Origin: Pseudeuparius sepicola
Lineage: Eukaryota > Arthropoda > Insecta > Coleoptera > Anthribidae
Assembly (NCBI GenBank): GCA_963920635.1
Contig: OY987303.1
Span: 57,002,278 to 57,066,277 of the forward strand
DNA length: 64,000 bases
Direction of reading: 5' to 3'
Shown: positions 23,501 to 32,636 of the stretch, piece after piece
Numbering within the stretch: position 1 is the stretch's first letter
Layout: every line of letters begins with the position of its first letter
Notes under the pieces: generated by a model
What the model was told of the DNA's origin: nothing
Seen by the model: only the letters and a program-made list of their open reading frames with translations
The model's database searches: none
Translations under genes and position numbers: made by a program

Positions 23501-23872
23501 GCCTTTATAGTCTAACAGTTCTTTCACGGCCCCAGTTGCTTTAGCCATCGAATAACGCAGAAAGAACCTTATCTGCATAAACCTTTTTCCAATTTTCCGA
23601 GATTCCCGCGAAGGTGATTTCCCCGGCCACGTAAGTACCTACGCGGATCGTATCGAAAGTTTACAACTGTAAAGTTCGCACGCGAAACTCCCGGATCTCG
23701 GAAGCTTATTTATGCGTTTGTCTCAGCCCGGCTGTTCGCTGTTTATAATGTGCAAACCCTGCTTAACCGCTTAGCTGTGACTATGAGAAGTGCTCGCGGA
23801 TTTACGCGGAGATCAGCATCGATTTGGAGCTCGAAACGTTTGTCAAACAAATAACACATATTTGCAATATTT
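17525..23872 (+). repeat. Tandem array: 16 copies of a 397-bp unit
   Basis: Unit starts (TGCGTTT) fall at 17525, 17922, 18319, 18716, 19113, 19509, 19906, 20302, 20699, 21096, 21493, 21890, 22287, 22683, 23080 and 23476. Each unit is 397 bp, except four that lack one T and are 396 bp (19113, 19906, 22287, 23080). Copies are almost identical; the variable sites I see are T4/T3, CACCACAG/CACTACAG, ACGCAGAAAG/ACGGAGAAAG and a single AAGGACC in unit 12. The T3 form always goes with CACTACAG, while the C/G site varies independently. The unit is GC-richer than its flanks. Its minus strand holds a short open frame discussed in the findings. The array ends at 23873 by drifting into TTTGTGTTTTATTT. 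Confidence 0.97.
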
Positions 23873-24725
23873 TGTGTTTTATTTACCCATGTTACGTTGT
23901 GAATATTTTGAGATAATTTCCGATTTATCACTTACAATCACAAAATTGTTTTGTGCTATATTAACTATATCGTAAATACAATGAATATTATATTAAAAAC
24001 TCTTTTGATTTTTCTATATTTATTAACAAAAAACGAACACAAACAGGTCATACGCTTATTAGCCTATTCCTTTAGATTTAGTAAAACTTAGTAGGTACCT
24101 ACCTTAGTAAAAGATGGGATAATATTAGTACATAATATAATATTTTCACTCGAGAAAGATTTATTGAAGCAATTGAATTCATATTTAATTTAAATTATTT
24201 TTCATTTATTGATACATTTTTTACGCAGACTTGTTGAACAGCTATAGCATGGGAAATAATTGTATTTCACCTATTGTAGCTCAGTATGTTGTAGATGATC
24301 TAATGTTTAGCTAAACTTTCTTTTATTTTTTTTTTTTAATTTTTGATGACAATGTCATGATCACAGTGTGATCATGACATCATTATTTTGTTGATTGGAA
24401 CATTAAACCAACAAATTCTCAACGTTATTTAAATGATTATTGATAATATTATAATGATAATGATTAATTTAGATTTGCTATGTAAATAGAACTTTTGCTA
24501 TGTAAATTGACCAGCCGAATCGATTTAGCATGGTCCTGGCTCACCGGTTTCGAAAAAATGATTTTTTTCGAAAATTCGACCCATTGATTTTGGAGGTGTT
24601 GGACAATTTTGAACATTAAACAAGATATCTCTCAAACGACTTTACGAAATAGAATTTAACCTTTATTTCCGTCACCTACTGGTCGAATTACGTCGAAAAA
24701 AAAACTATTTTCAAGGCAGGTTAAC
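23873..24725. other. No gene; AT-rich flank of the 397-bp array
   Basis: Apart from a perfect hairpin (24352-24380, listed separately) and a poly-T run near 24325, I see nothing identifiable. Confidence 0.4.
24352..24380. repeat. Perfect 29-bp inverted repeat
   Basis: Arms ATGTCATGATCACA and TGTGATCATGACAT are separated by a single G. It could be the core of a decayed foldback element or a cruciform-forming site; nothing nearby indicates which. Confidence 0.9.
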
Positions 24726-24990
24726 ATTTTTGGAAATTCAAAAAAGGGCGCTGGCCGGGCACTTAGAAATTTTGTAGAGGAATTTAAAGGCCGGATCCGT
24801 GTTCTACGGGTCAATTTACGTCAGATAGGCTGGTTTTGGATTCATTCCGAGTTCGCTTAAAAAGTTGCAAATTGGGAAATTTTAGGTGTTTTTCGAAAAG
24901 GTGCGCTGGCCGGGCATTTAGAAACTTCCAAGTTCAATTCAGACCGGATTTTCGGTTCCTACGGGCCAAACTGCGCCCGATAAGCCTGTT
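24726..24990 (+). repeat. Diverged direct duplication of ~115 bp
   Basis: Two neighbouring blocks (about 24726-24840 and 24870-24990) share the order GGAAATT, GCGCTGGCCGGGCA, TTAGAAA, GGCCGGAT/GACCGGAT, CTACGGG and CGATAAGCCTG-like motifs. Both have drifted by many substitutions. No coding sense is evident. Confidence 0.7.
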
Positions 24991-26439
24991 TCCGCCTAAT
25001 TTTAATTTTTTCGCAAAATCCTCGAATTTCATTTTCCAAAGGGAGTTGACCCCCCGAAAATGTCGCGGCAATATGATTTCACAGTATCTTATACATCTCG
25101 AGGCGCTGCGTCGATTGGCGCCACGCAGAATGTATATAGTAGCTCTAACCGTTTCTGCAAATGGCCATCAAAGTCAAATTGAAAGTGAAAACCCGAAATT
25201 TTAATGGGGTTTTTCGCCACCAAACTGGTTAAAAGGCAACTTTTTCAAGTTGCCTGGAAAATTAATAAATTCTTAACAGGAAATGAACTAAACTTTGAAC
25301 TTGTAACTCAAAAAATATCTTCAACAAATTTGTTTCCTAAGCTTTCAGAGAATAAATCTTCCTCCTTTCTCAAAGTTCATGTCACGTCAAAGTGAAATGA
25401 CAGATTTAAATAGGTATTTTTAATGAAAAGTGCTTCAAAATATGCAAAAAAATCCAGGCCCGTATTTAAAAAAATAAAGTTGAAGATGGTTTCTCAAAAA
25501 CGAAATGTTGTAGAACAAATCTAAAACGCCATCTTAAAGCCCGTTAAAAAGTGCCATAAGAATGTATTTTTCTTTTTTTATTTCTATCTGTGATACCTTC
25601 AGAAAAAAAAAATCGAAAACGTAAAATTAGCCCAAATTTGCTCCTTCCTGATGTTTTTATTCAAAGTTTTATCCACAATTTTGTTAGTTGAAGTTGTAAT
25701 TCCACGTTTCTCCCCCCATCCTCGTCAAATTTTGGGGGTGGGGGGGTTGGTGGATATCGGCAGAATAATTTATATTCCAGATATAGGACCTATAATAAAT
25801 TCATCTATACATACTCCTGGACGTTCGTCTGGTCCCCCTACGAATATCACCATTTACATAATATACTCTCGCGGAATATAAATTTCCCGGCACATGTTGA
25901 TTCGTAGATCCCCGATGCGGGTCCCGTGATAGACGCGTTTTTTTGCGGGGGGACTTTTCATAAATTGGATCCGTGTATCTGTACAAACTGGGCGCGGTCG
26001 GCCGCCGCGGGCCCATGAAAAATTCAAAAAAGAAAACGGGAATGTTTACAATGCGTGAATAATTTAGAGAGTCCGAAACGGGTATGAAAGCTTTTCCCTT
26101 CGAATTTCGGACCTCGGGGGACTCTTACAAAAACACAAATTGCACCCCAAGAGGTTTCGGACACGCTTAAAACTTTATATGGGTTTTCCTTATTTATAAA
26201 TACGCTGTCGAATTATACCTTTCAGGTATAAAGGTCCGTCTTGGTTAAGTATTTGAAAGTTTAAACGAAACCTATATGCAGATAAAACAGCAACAAGAAA
26301 AAAACACTTAGCGATACTTATTCTATTTAAAATCTGAACACCCAAAAACCCCCATAATATAAGGAGCGGCTCGTGAGTTATTGTAGAGGTGGGCAAAATT
26401 TTTTGGAGTGCTACGCACAAACGAACTTTTATCCATTAG
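24991..26439. other. No gene recognised
   Basis: It contains a GC-rich patch with a G-run near 25732-25748 and short frames (25204-25395, 25651-25881) lacking any recognisable domain. No transposon ends could be paired. Confidence 0.4.
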
Positions 26440-26690
26440 ATATCCATTAGACAATTATTATAAAAAATAATACCTAATATTTTCGAGAAAAAGAATTTTC
26501 AAATTTCCTTTTGACACCCCGGATTTCAAGACGATATTTCTGGTTGTAATCGGGATGAATTTTTACTGTACGCAGCTCAAACTAGTCACCACACTATTTT
26601 GCACCTTTTGCAACATCGAAACTTCGCGAAAACCCGCGAAAAAACCGAAATTTTGAAAAAAAATTTCTCGACTCTACTTACGCCTATGGA

Positions 26691-27591
26691 GGTGGTTTCA
26701 CATAGCACTCGACTGCGATCGCAGTGACTGTTTGGTGGACGTGGTTCGCTGTCAAGCGAATATCGATGTGATTGGAGTACACTGTTAATGCAGATAGTGT
26801 TATAACTAGAGAAAGTGATAATGGGCACTCAAAATTAACAAGAAGAAAAAAACTAGTAACCGCATACACATACACGTGTTTCATGCTATTTGGCAATCAT
26901 CAGTAGGTACGGTGTAACATTAATCAAGGCAAGCTGCAAATGTGCTGTTGGCTCTTGCCTGGACTTCTTTTGTTGCTTCCCAAATCATGCCTATATTTTA
27001 ATTTGGTTAATGTTACATCGTACTGATGATTGCCGAATAGCATGAAACACGTGTATGCGGTTACTAGTTTTTTCTTTTTGTTAATTTCGAGTGCTTATGC
27101 CCATTATTTTACTTTCTCTTATAAATACATTTACACTCACTAATCTTACATCCTTATTGTTATAACTAGAAATATTTCTAATTTTCAGGTGAAAAAATGT
27201 ATCATCTAATCGAATTATATCGATACAATGAATGTCTATGGGACATTTGAAGTCACCTCAATATATTTTTCGTATGGGAGACGTGTAAAATTTTGGAAAT
27301 CTCCGTCTACTGTTAATATAATTCAGTCAAAACGTGTAAATGCGTTTTTCCAATACCTTTTTTTTTCTCATATTTACGTCTAATATTTAAAATTAAGTTT
27401 TTTAACCAAAAGGCACATGATAGCATACACTTTTCTTTTATTCGGCGCCATTTTGTAACTACCACTATCAACAAACTTTTGCAAATATTGTGAAACACCA
27501 CATAACAGTTGTTCTGCTATAGTAGTAGAAGCCTTCTCCACCGAACAGTTGAACTCACTGTGATTGCAGTTGACCGCTATGTGAAACCGCC
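26691..27591. mobile_element. TIR element with GGTTTCACATAGC ends
   Basis: The left end begins GGTGGTTTCACATAGCACTC and continues CGACTGCGATCGCAGTGACTGTT. The right end, reverse-complemented, is GGCGGTTTCACATAGCGGTC and continues with the same pattern, giving imperfect TIRs of about 42 bp. Segment A keeps only the equivalent of the left end (about 10690-10733). No target duplication is clear and no transposase is visible. The superfamily cannot be assigned. It contains the younger MITE at 26810-27157. Confidence 0.6.
26810..27157. mobile_element. MITE with ~115-bp terminal inverted repeats
   Basis: The left arm (about 26810-26925) and right arm (about 27004-27122) are inverted copies, sharing ACTAGTAACCGCATACAC, CGTGTTTCATGCTATT and GGCAATCATCAGTA blocks. 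The arms are separated by about 80 bp. Both sides end in TGTTATAACTAG (26798-26809 and 27158-27169), while segment A has one equivalent, so this is the target duplication (9-12 bp). About 35 bp beyond the right arm has no left counterpart. Confidence 0.8.
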
Positions 27592-27642
27592 GCATGCATT
27601 ATGAATGGTCGGCCGTCGACGATTTTGTCATCTACTTGTCTC

Positions 27643-28832
27643 CAAGGCCTACTATAAAGACAGGCCCTGGCGCACAAAAATCACGTGACCATCTTAGTCC
27701 GGCGTTACATGTCATTTGTCACATAACTGAAAGCGGTAGCTTGGGTTTTGAGAAGTTTTAAATGTGTAAAGTGTTTTTAAACGTCTTAGTTTATATTTTA
27801 GAAAAAAAATTGTGTCTAGTGCGCGTCTGTCCTATGGCGGAGGGGAACCGCCCAGTTGTTATTATGGCCTCTGGGTGGCCGTCCAAGAGTATTGGTGCCG
27901 CTCGCACCGATCCGTGAGCGCTGTAAAGGGGAATTCTCCCCAGAACCACAGAATAGGGAACCCGCGGAATGGACTATTATGGACATGGACCGTATTGGAC
28001 AGTGGAGCCTGAGACACAGAGGGAGATCCGCGAGTTCAGACGGTCCGGGTGGCTGGAAGCCGTTCCCGTTGGCCACGTTCGGGTTTGTGTATTTATTGTA
28101 TTCACCATTCACCTTGTGCGAAATAAATCAGTGTTGTAACGTACTCGAGGATTTTCGTTGTCGACCCACGCCCTGATACGGTTTCTATTCGGTCTTTCAC
28201 GCTGCCGATCAACTGAGACCTCGTCAATATTTACAGTATACCTACTGAGGTTAGTTTTCAATTCGTAAAAAATAACCTAAATACCAAATATTGGGTCTGT
28301 TTATATTATATTTATACATATTACAAAAGCCAGGAAGAAAGTGTCGCAATAATAACATTATTGTTTTGCTTCGGGATGAAAATTTGCGCCAAAAATGGAT
28401 TCGTCAAATTCCAACTGAGATTTAATTTCTAAAAAACCCTTAAGTATGTGTGGCTAACACATTTTCAAGAAAGTTAAACAATTAAAGTGGACAAATGTGT
28501 TGTGGGAGGAAAATACCTATAGAGAATATCACCTAAGCTAAAGGAAGGTGATGTCCCAACAATTTTTGAGAAGTGCCAAAATATTGTGAGTGCAGTGCCG
28601 TTTAACTCTCAGCCTAAATCAGCTGAGGCAGGTTAAAAATGTTGAAAAAACAATTGGAGAAAGCTTGAATGCACAAAACCAGTAATGCAATAGATGAAAG
28701 AAAACTTGCCAATTACGAAATTTGTTTTTTCTACTTATCTCCGAAAATGCCTTTCATTATATAGGACTAAGTTGGTCACGTGACTACGCGATTATGCGTT
28801 AGCGCCGTGGCCTGTCTTTATCGTTGGCCTCG
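27643..28832. mobile_element. TIR DNA transposon, 1.19 kb, copy 2 (inverted)
   Basis: This is the reverse-complement relative of 2492-3715 across its full length. The ends are CAAGGCCTACTATAAAGACA and its partner ending GGCCTCG. The 8-bp duplication CTTGTCTC flanks it (27635-27642 and 28833-28840), and segment A contains the single pre-insertion site (GAGACAAG at 10229-10236). The plus strand carries the GC-rich block and an AATAAA near 28121. Frames in this block are alike in both copies for about 50 codons but break apart afterwards, so coding is doubtful. Confidence 0.85.
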
Positions 28833-28892
28833 CTTGTCTCTTTTCTTTTTTTTAGGTGGTACCAAATGACCTTATGGAAAAGCCAAGCCTGC

Positions 28893-29633
28893 ATAATATA
28901 TCAAATATACAGGAAGTTACATTCTGCAGGTTGTCAAAGTTTAGCAAAATATAAATTTTAAAGGCATTTGCCAAGTCAAATGTGCCATGGAATCCCCTCA
29001 AAACAGTTGAATGGTCAACAGGACCACTCAGCAAGATCCAATACAAAATATACGGGATATTTTTCTCTGCATTTCAAAGCATTTTGGAAGCCATTTAATC
29101 TACCTCTGTCCATGATCCAATAAACCAACTTACAACGGCCAATAATACCCCTGCAAAATAACCCCGCTATATTATGACGGGCGGCATTAAATTTTTATCG
29201 TTACGGACCTGTTCTAGATTCCCTCTCCCCGGCGTACACCGTCCGGTTTTATGATGTCCATAATAAAAGAAAAATCAAACTTCTAATTTCGCGGAACGCC
29301 AGAACCCAGTTCGCGCGCCAGTAAAGTTAGTTTTAAAGTGGGGGAGTAAAGTTCGGTAGATATTGAGGTTTTACGCGGGCCGGAATGGAATTGGTGTTTT
29401 GCTATTGCGAAACTATGCGGTGCTTGCCGGGTACAACGCGAAAATCGATTGGAAAATGTCCGTGATAGTACTAACGTACTAATGGGTAGTCATAAGAGAG
29501 TTAAAGCAAAGCCACAAGCGCGGACGTAGAAAATGACAGCTACGCACGCGCGTTAAAGAGTTCTCGAACGTATCTTCCTTGTGTAGACTTACGGTTGACG
29601 TAAATTTGTTTGTACGTACACACGAAACGTAGC
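28893..29633. other. No gene recognised
   Basis: Mixed AT- and GC-rich sequence without paired transposon ends. The short minus-strand frames have no recognisable domain. Confidence 0.4.
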
Positions 29634-29673
29634 GGTATTCCATGGTATTCCATGATGTTCCATGGTAATCCAT
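29634..29673 (+). repeat. 10-bp microrepeat, four copies
   Basis: Consecutive decamers GGTATTCCAT, GGTATTCCAT, GATGTTCCAT and GGTAATCCAT. Confidence 0.85.
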
Positions 29674-29723
29674 AGCGTTCGAGGAAAGTGGAGGGGGCGG
29701 TCTGAACCGACGGGTTACCTACT

Positions 29724-29820
29724 TAAAGTCCACCTTACGAGAGAATACGACATTAGATTACATTAGAAATTTTTTACTCGCATTCTTGAGGCTCGTATTC
29801 TCTCGTAAGGTAGACTTATA
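29724..29820. repeat. Short inverted repeat (mini-foldback)
   Basis: Arms of about 26 bp (29724-29750 and 29793-29820) share ACCTTACGAGAGAATACGA and its complement with two mismatches further out. The loop is about 42 nt. It could be a tiny MITE; no target duplication was found. Confidence 0.8.
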
Positions 29821-30488
29821 ATACGAATCCGAAATTTAAAAAAAATCAAAAGTTAACAAAAAGCTCGGTATAAAGCGGAGAGTCGACTATGGTACGGGTA
29901 TAATACAGGGTTTCCCAACAAAAACTTGACCCCCCCCAAAAATTAGAAAACCGAAAAATATTTGAAAATTCGCCGAGACCCGTCGACTTTTGTTCTTGGG
30001 GGGAGCTTTTTTTACAATCAAGCCAACTCGATATGTTCATCCCCCTAATCCCTAGCAACCCCAACTTTAAAATTTCAAATGGAACTACCCCACTTCTGGC
30101 GCGTCATTTTAAAGCCCATTAATTGCGAATACAGTGATGCGTCGTTTTTACAAATCTGTTGAGATTTGACAGAATTATTGGCTAAAAACGGAAAGTTGAC
30201 AATCCACTGTACGGTACGCGTAGTAATTTCTTACACAAATGCTCGCCACTAATAAGTTTTTTATCTACTACACACGACTAAATTACCTTGTTTTTTTTTG
30301 ACGTGTCGATCAGTTTACAAAAAGTCACAAATGAAAAAAATTGAAGCAAAACAAAAAAGTTCATACGAATTCAAATCTTATATCTTTTTAAAATAACAAA
30401 AAGTCACTGTCTCAAAAAGGTCCCCGTTTTTTGCTTGTAACTACGAAATGGTTAGTTTCAGTCTGCCATTAAAGTGTAAACGTGTTTT

Positions 30489-31012
30489 TATTATACTTCT
30501 TTGAAAACATCTTATTTTCATCTGTTTTAGCAATAATGAAAGATGGGGTTTTTCGGGCTAGCGCACAGAAACAGTGCATGGAAAAACTTTCCGTGCGCTG
30601 AATAAAAATACCGAATATATGGCTTTAAAATATAAATATACAGCAAAGTAAACTAAATTTAAGAAACTCTATACGCTCTCTGATGTTTAACATATACCTA
30701 TTTTGTATTTTAATTCGTAAGTGTTTCAATATTTAGATACATTTCTGTAATATTTTTGACGTTTTTTTCACCTTATCTGACAATAACTAATTTACAACAA
30801 AGCACCTTTGAAATAATTTCAGAGTAACCATGGAAACGCATCATACATACCAAACACTATATTGTCTGCATTGTTTATTTTTTGTCAATTAAATTTATTA
30901 CAATATGCCGATAAAATGTTTTAAGTTTCCGTTTTCAAAGAAGGATAATAAAAAATATCGTTCATTACACGTCCAGAAATAGATTTTCCCAGACTCATAA
31001 TGAAATATACTA
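30489..31012. mobile_element. TATTATAC-type MITE, copy 2 (524 bp), nested
   Basis: This relative of 16788-17356 is inserted into the left arm of the 29904-31705 element. It is flanked by TTTT on both sides (30485-30488 and 31013-31016). The undisturbed right arm shows the empty site, a single T-run between AAACGTA and GAAATGG. It keeps the AGCGCAC/GTGCGCT hairpin with one mismatch, but only half of the second hairpin seen in copy 1. Confidence 0.85.
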
Positions 31013-31061
31013 TTTTGAAATGGTTTATTCTATGGCGGAAAGGTGATAGAATTGTTGCAAT

Positions 31062-31145
31062 ACGTGCTGTAGTTTTAATAGCGCAATCATGATTTCTATA
31101 ACAAATTGAAACAATTTCTAGCCTTTCCGCGATAGAATAAACCAT
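31062..31145 (-). pseudogene. Transposase N-terminal remnant (HTH-like)
   Basis: From an ATG at 31145 on the minus strand, about 28 codons read MVYSIAERLEIVSICYRN and then CAIKTTAR. This resembles the amphipathic helix-turn-helix start of insect Tc1/mariner-type transposases and DUF4817-like proteins. The frame then runs into the inverted copy of itself. The left arm has the same start on the plus strand (ATG at 31020, MVYSMAER), followed at once by stop codons. Only the leader and first helix survive. The family assignment rests on general resemblance over a short stretch. Confidence 0.45.
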
Positions 31146-31705
31146 TTCAAAAATACGTTTCCACTTTCAATTTCAAATAGCAGGCTGAAACTAACGACTT
31201 CGTGGTTACAAGCAAAAAACGGGAACTTTTGTGACAGTGACTTTTTGTTACATATTTTAAAAAGATATAAAGTTTGAATTCGTATGAACTTTTTTGTTTT
31301 GCTCAGCTTTTTCATTTGTGACTTTTTTGTAAACTGATCGACACGTCAATAAAAACTAGGTAATTTGGTCGTGTGTAGGAGACAAAAAAACTTATTAGTG
31401 GCGGGAATTTGTGTAGAAATTACTACGCGTACATTGGATTGTCAACTTTCCGTTTTTAGCCAATAATTCTGTCAAATCTGTCGAACAGAATTATAAAAAC
31501 GATACATCACTGTATTCGCAATAAAATGGGGTTTAAAATGATGCGCCACAGAGTTGGGGTTGCTAGGGATTAGGGGGATGAACATATCGGGTTGGCTTGA
31601 CTGTCAAAAAAGCTCCCCCAAAAAAAATTCGACGGGTCTCAGCAAATTTTCAAATATTTTTCGGTTTTTTTAATTTTTGGGGGGAGGTCAATTTTTCGTC
31701 CTGTA

Positions 31706-32455
31706 TAGTCAATCTAACATGACAAAAAAAGTCAATCCAAGCAATAGCGGCAGCGCGTATAAGGGAGTCAATAGCGCGCTTGTAATTCGAAACTAATTTT
31801 ATTTTTTAGAAGTTTTGAAACCTTTCTTGGATTTTATAAAGTTCTTTAAATTACTAGGTACTTGAATTTGTTCACAGTGATTTTTCAAGTTTTGTTATCT
31901 TTTTATCGAAGGATAGTGTCATTTAGAGTTGTCCAAGTAGAAAATACAAGCAAAAGAAAACTAGTACGTGGACCCTCTGTATAAACATTTCATAAATTAA
32001 TAACATTCCTGTGGTGTTTTTTTCTGCCAGTTCGAATTAATATTATTAATATTAATATATTTTATATTATGCTCATGTTTGAATTAGGGCCTAAGTGGGG
32101 TTTCCGTCGCGACGGGGTATTATGTCAACCCAGGAACAATACGGCAAGCATCTGACTAGGTTTCTGGGAGGGAGACATGATTCTAAAGGGGAAAACTTGG
32201 GGGGAGTAGAAGCCTTCTTGCACTACACACTCTACCCTTGGAATTAAGAGACAATAGCGGGAAATCCTAGAAATTAAGTTCCGCTGCCGGGTTGGCTTCG
32301 TATACATTTTGCGTTCCGTTTCTAAATCATTGGCAGCAGTTTAGAGTTTCTGTTGGGAAGCGCCGTGACTCGTCATACTTCACCTAGGTAGAGTGATCGT
32401 CAAAGTCAAGCAACGTCGCGCGCAGTCGGTTCATGGACGGGTGAACCCTTATGAT
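31706..32455. other. No gene recognised
   Basis: It contains an AT-only stretch near 32037-32070 and the palindrome GTCGCGAC near 32107. No transposon ends or protein motifs could be supported. Confidence 0.4.
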
Positions 32456-32636
32456 TATTTTTTGCCTAATAAAACATTTTTCCGATTTCAAATAATAGAT
32501 ATTTATGTACCAAGGCACTGATGTTCAACTTTTTATGACTCATGTGGAATTTAGTTGCCGAGGCCTCTGGCCGAGGCAAATAAACCACATGAGTCATATA
32601 AAAAGAACTTCATAGTGCCGAGGTACATATTATAAT
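32456..32636. mobile_element. Small foldback MITE, copy 2
   Basis: The palindrome has arms at about 32505-32565 and 32566-32628 sharing ATGTACC, GGCACT, TGACTCATGTGG and TTGCC blocks. It is the inverted relative of 13346-13500 and longer at its centre (GAGGCCTCTGGCCGAGG). It lies about 100 bp before the satellite array. Confidence 0.75.

Larger units (their letters stand above)
26440..28892 (-). repeat. Paralogous segment B (inverted partner of 9924-12304)
   Basis: Read on the minus strand, it follows segment A block by block, from GCAGGCTTGGCTTTTCCATA (28892 downwards) to TTGTCTAATGGATATCT (26454 downwards). It carries two insertions absent from A: the 1.19-kb TIR element (27643-28832), and a long-TIR MITE (26810-27157). 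It also keeps about 100 bp around 27490-27595, including one end of an older TIR element, that A has lost. The shared core is about 0.85 kb. No host gene is visible. Confidence 0.82.
29904..31705. mobile_element. Mariner-like element with ~600-bp inverted arms
   Basis: The left arm (29904-30484, resuming at 31013) and the right arm (31705 back to about 31120) are inverted copies. Matched blocks include GACCC/GACCTCCCC, GAACATATCGGGTTGGCTTG-type, TGACAGAATTATTGGCTAAA, CACGTCAA and GTTTCAG. The outer ends are TACAGGG and CCTGTA with TA at both borders, which fits a Tc1/mariner-type element. The arms extend through a leader into the start of a transposase-like frame, so the coding start exists once in each arm. 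The left arm is interrupted by a MITE (30489-31012). Almost no sequence remains between the arms, so the element is a collapsed, transposase-dead foldback. Confidence 0.85.
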
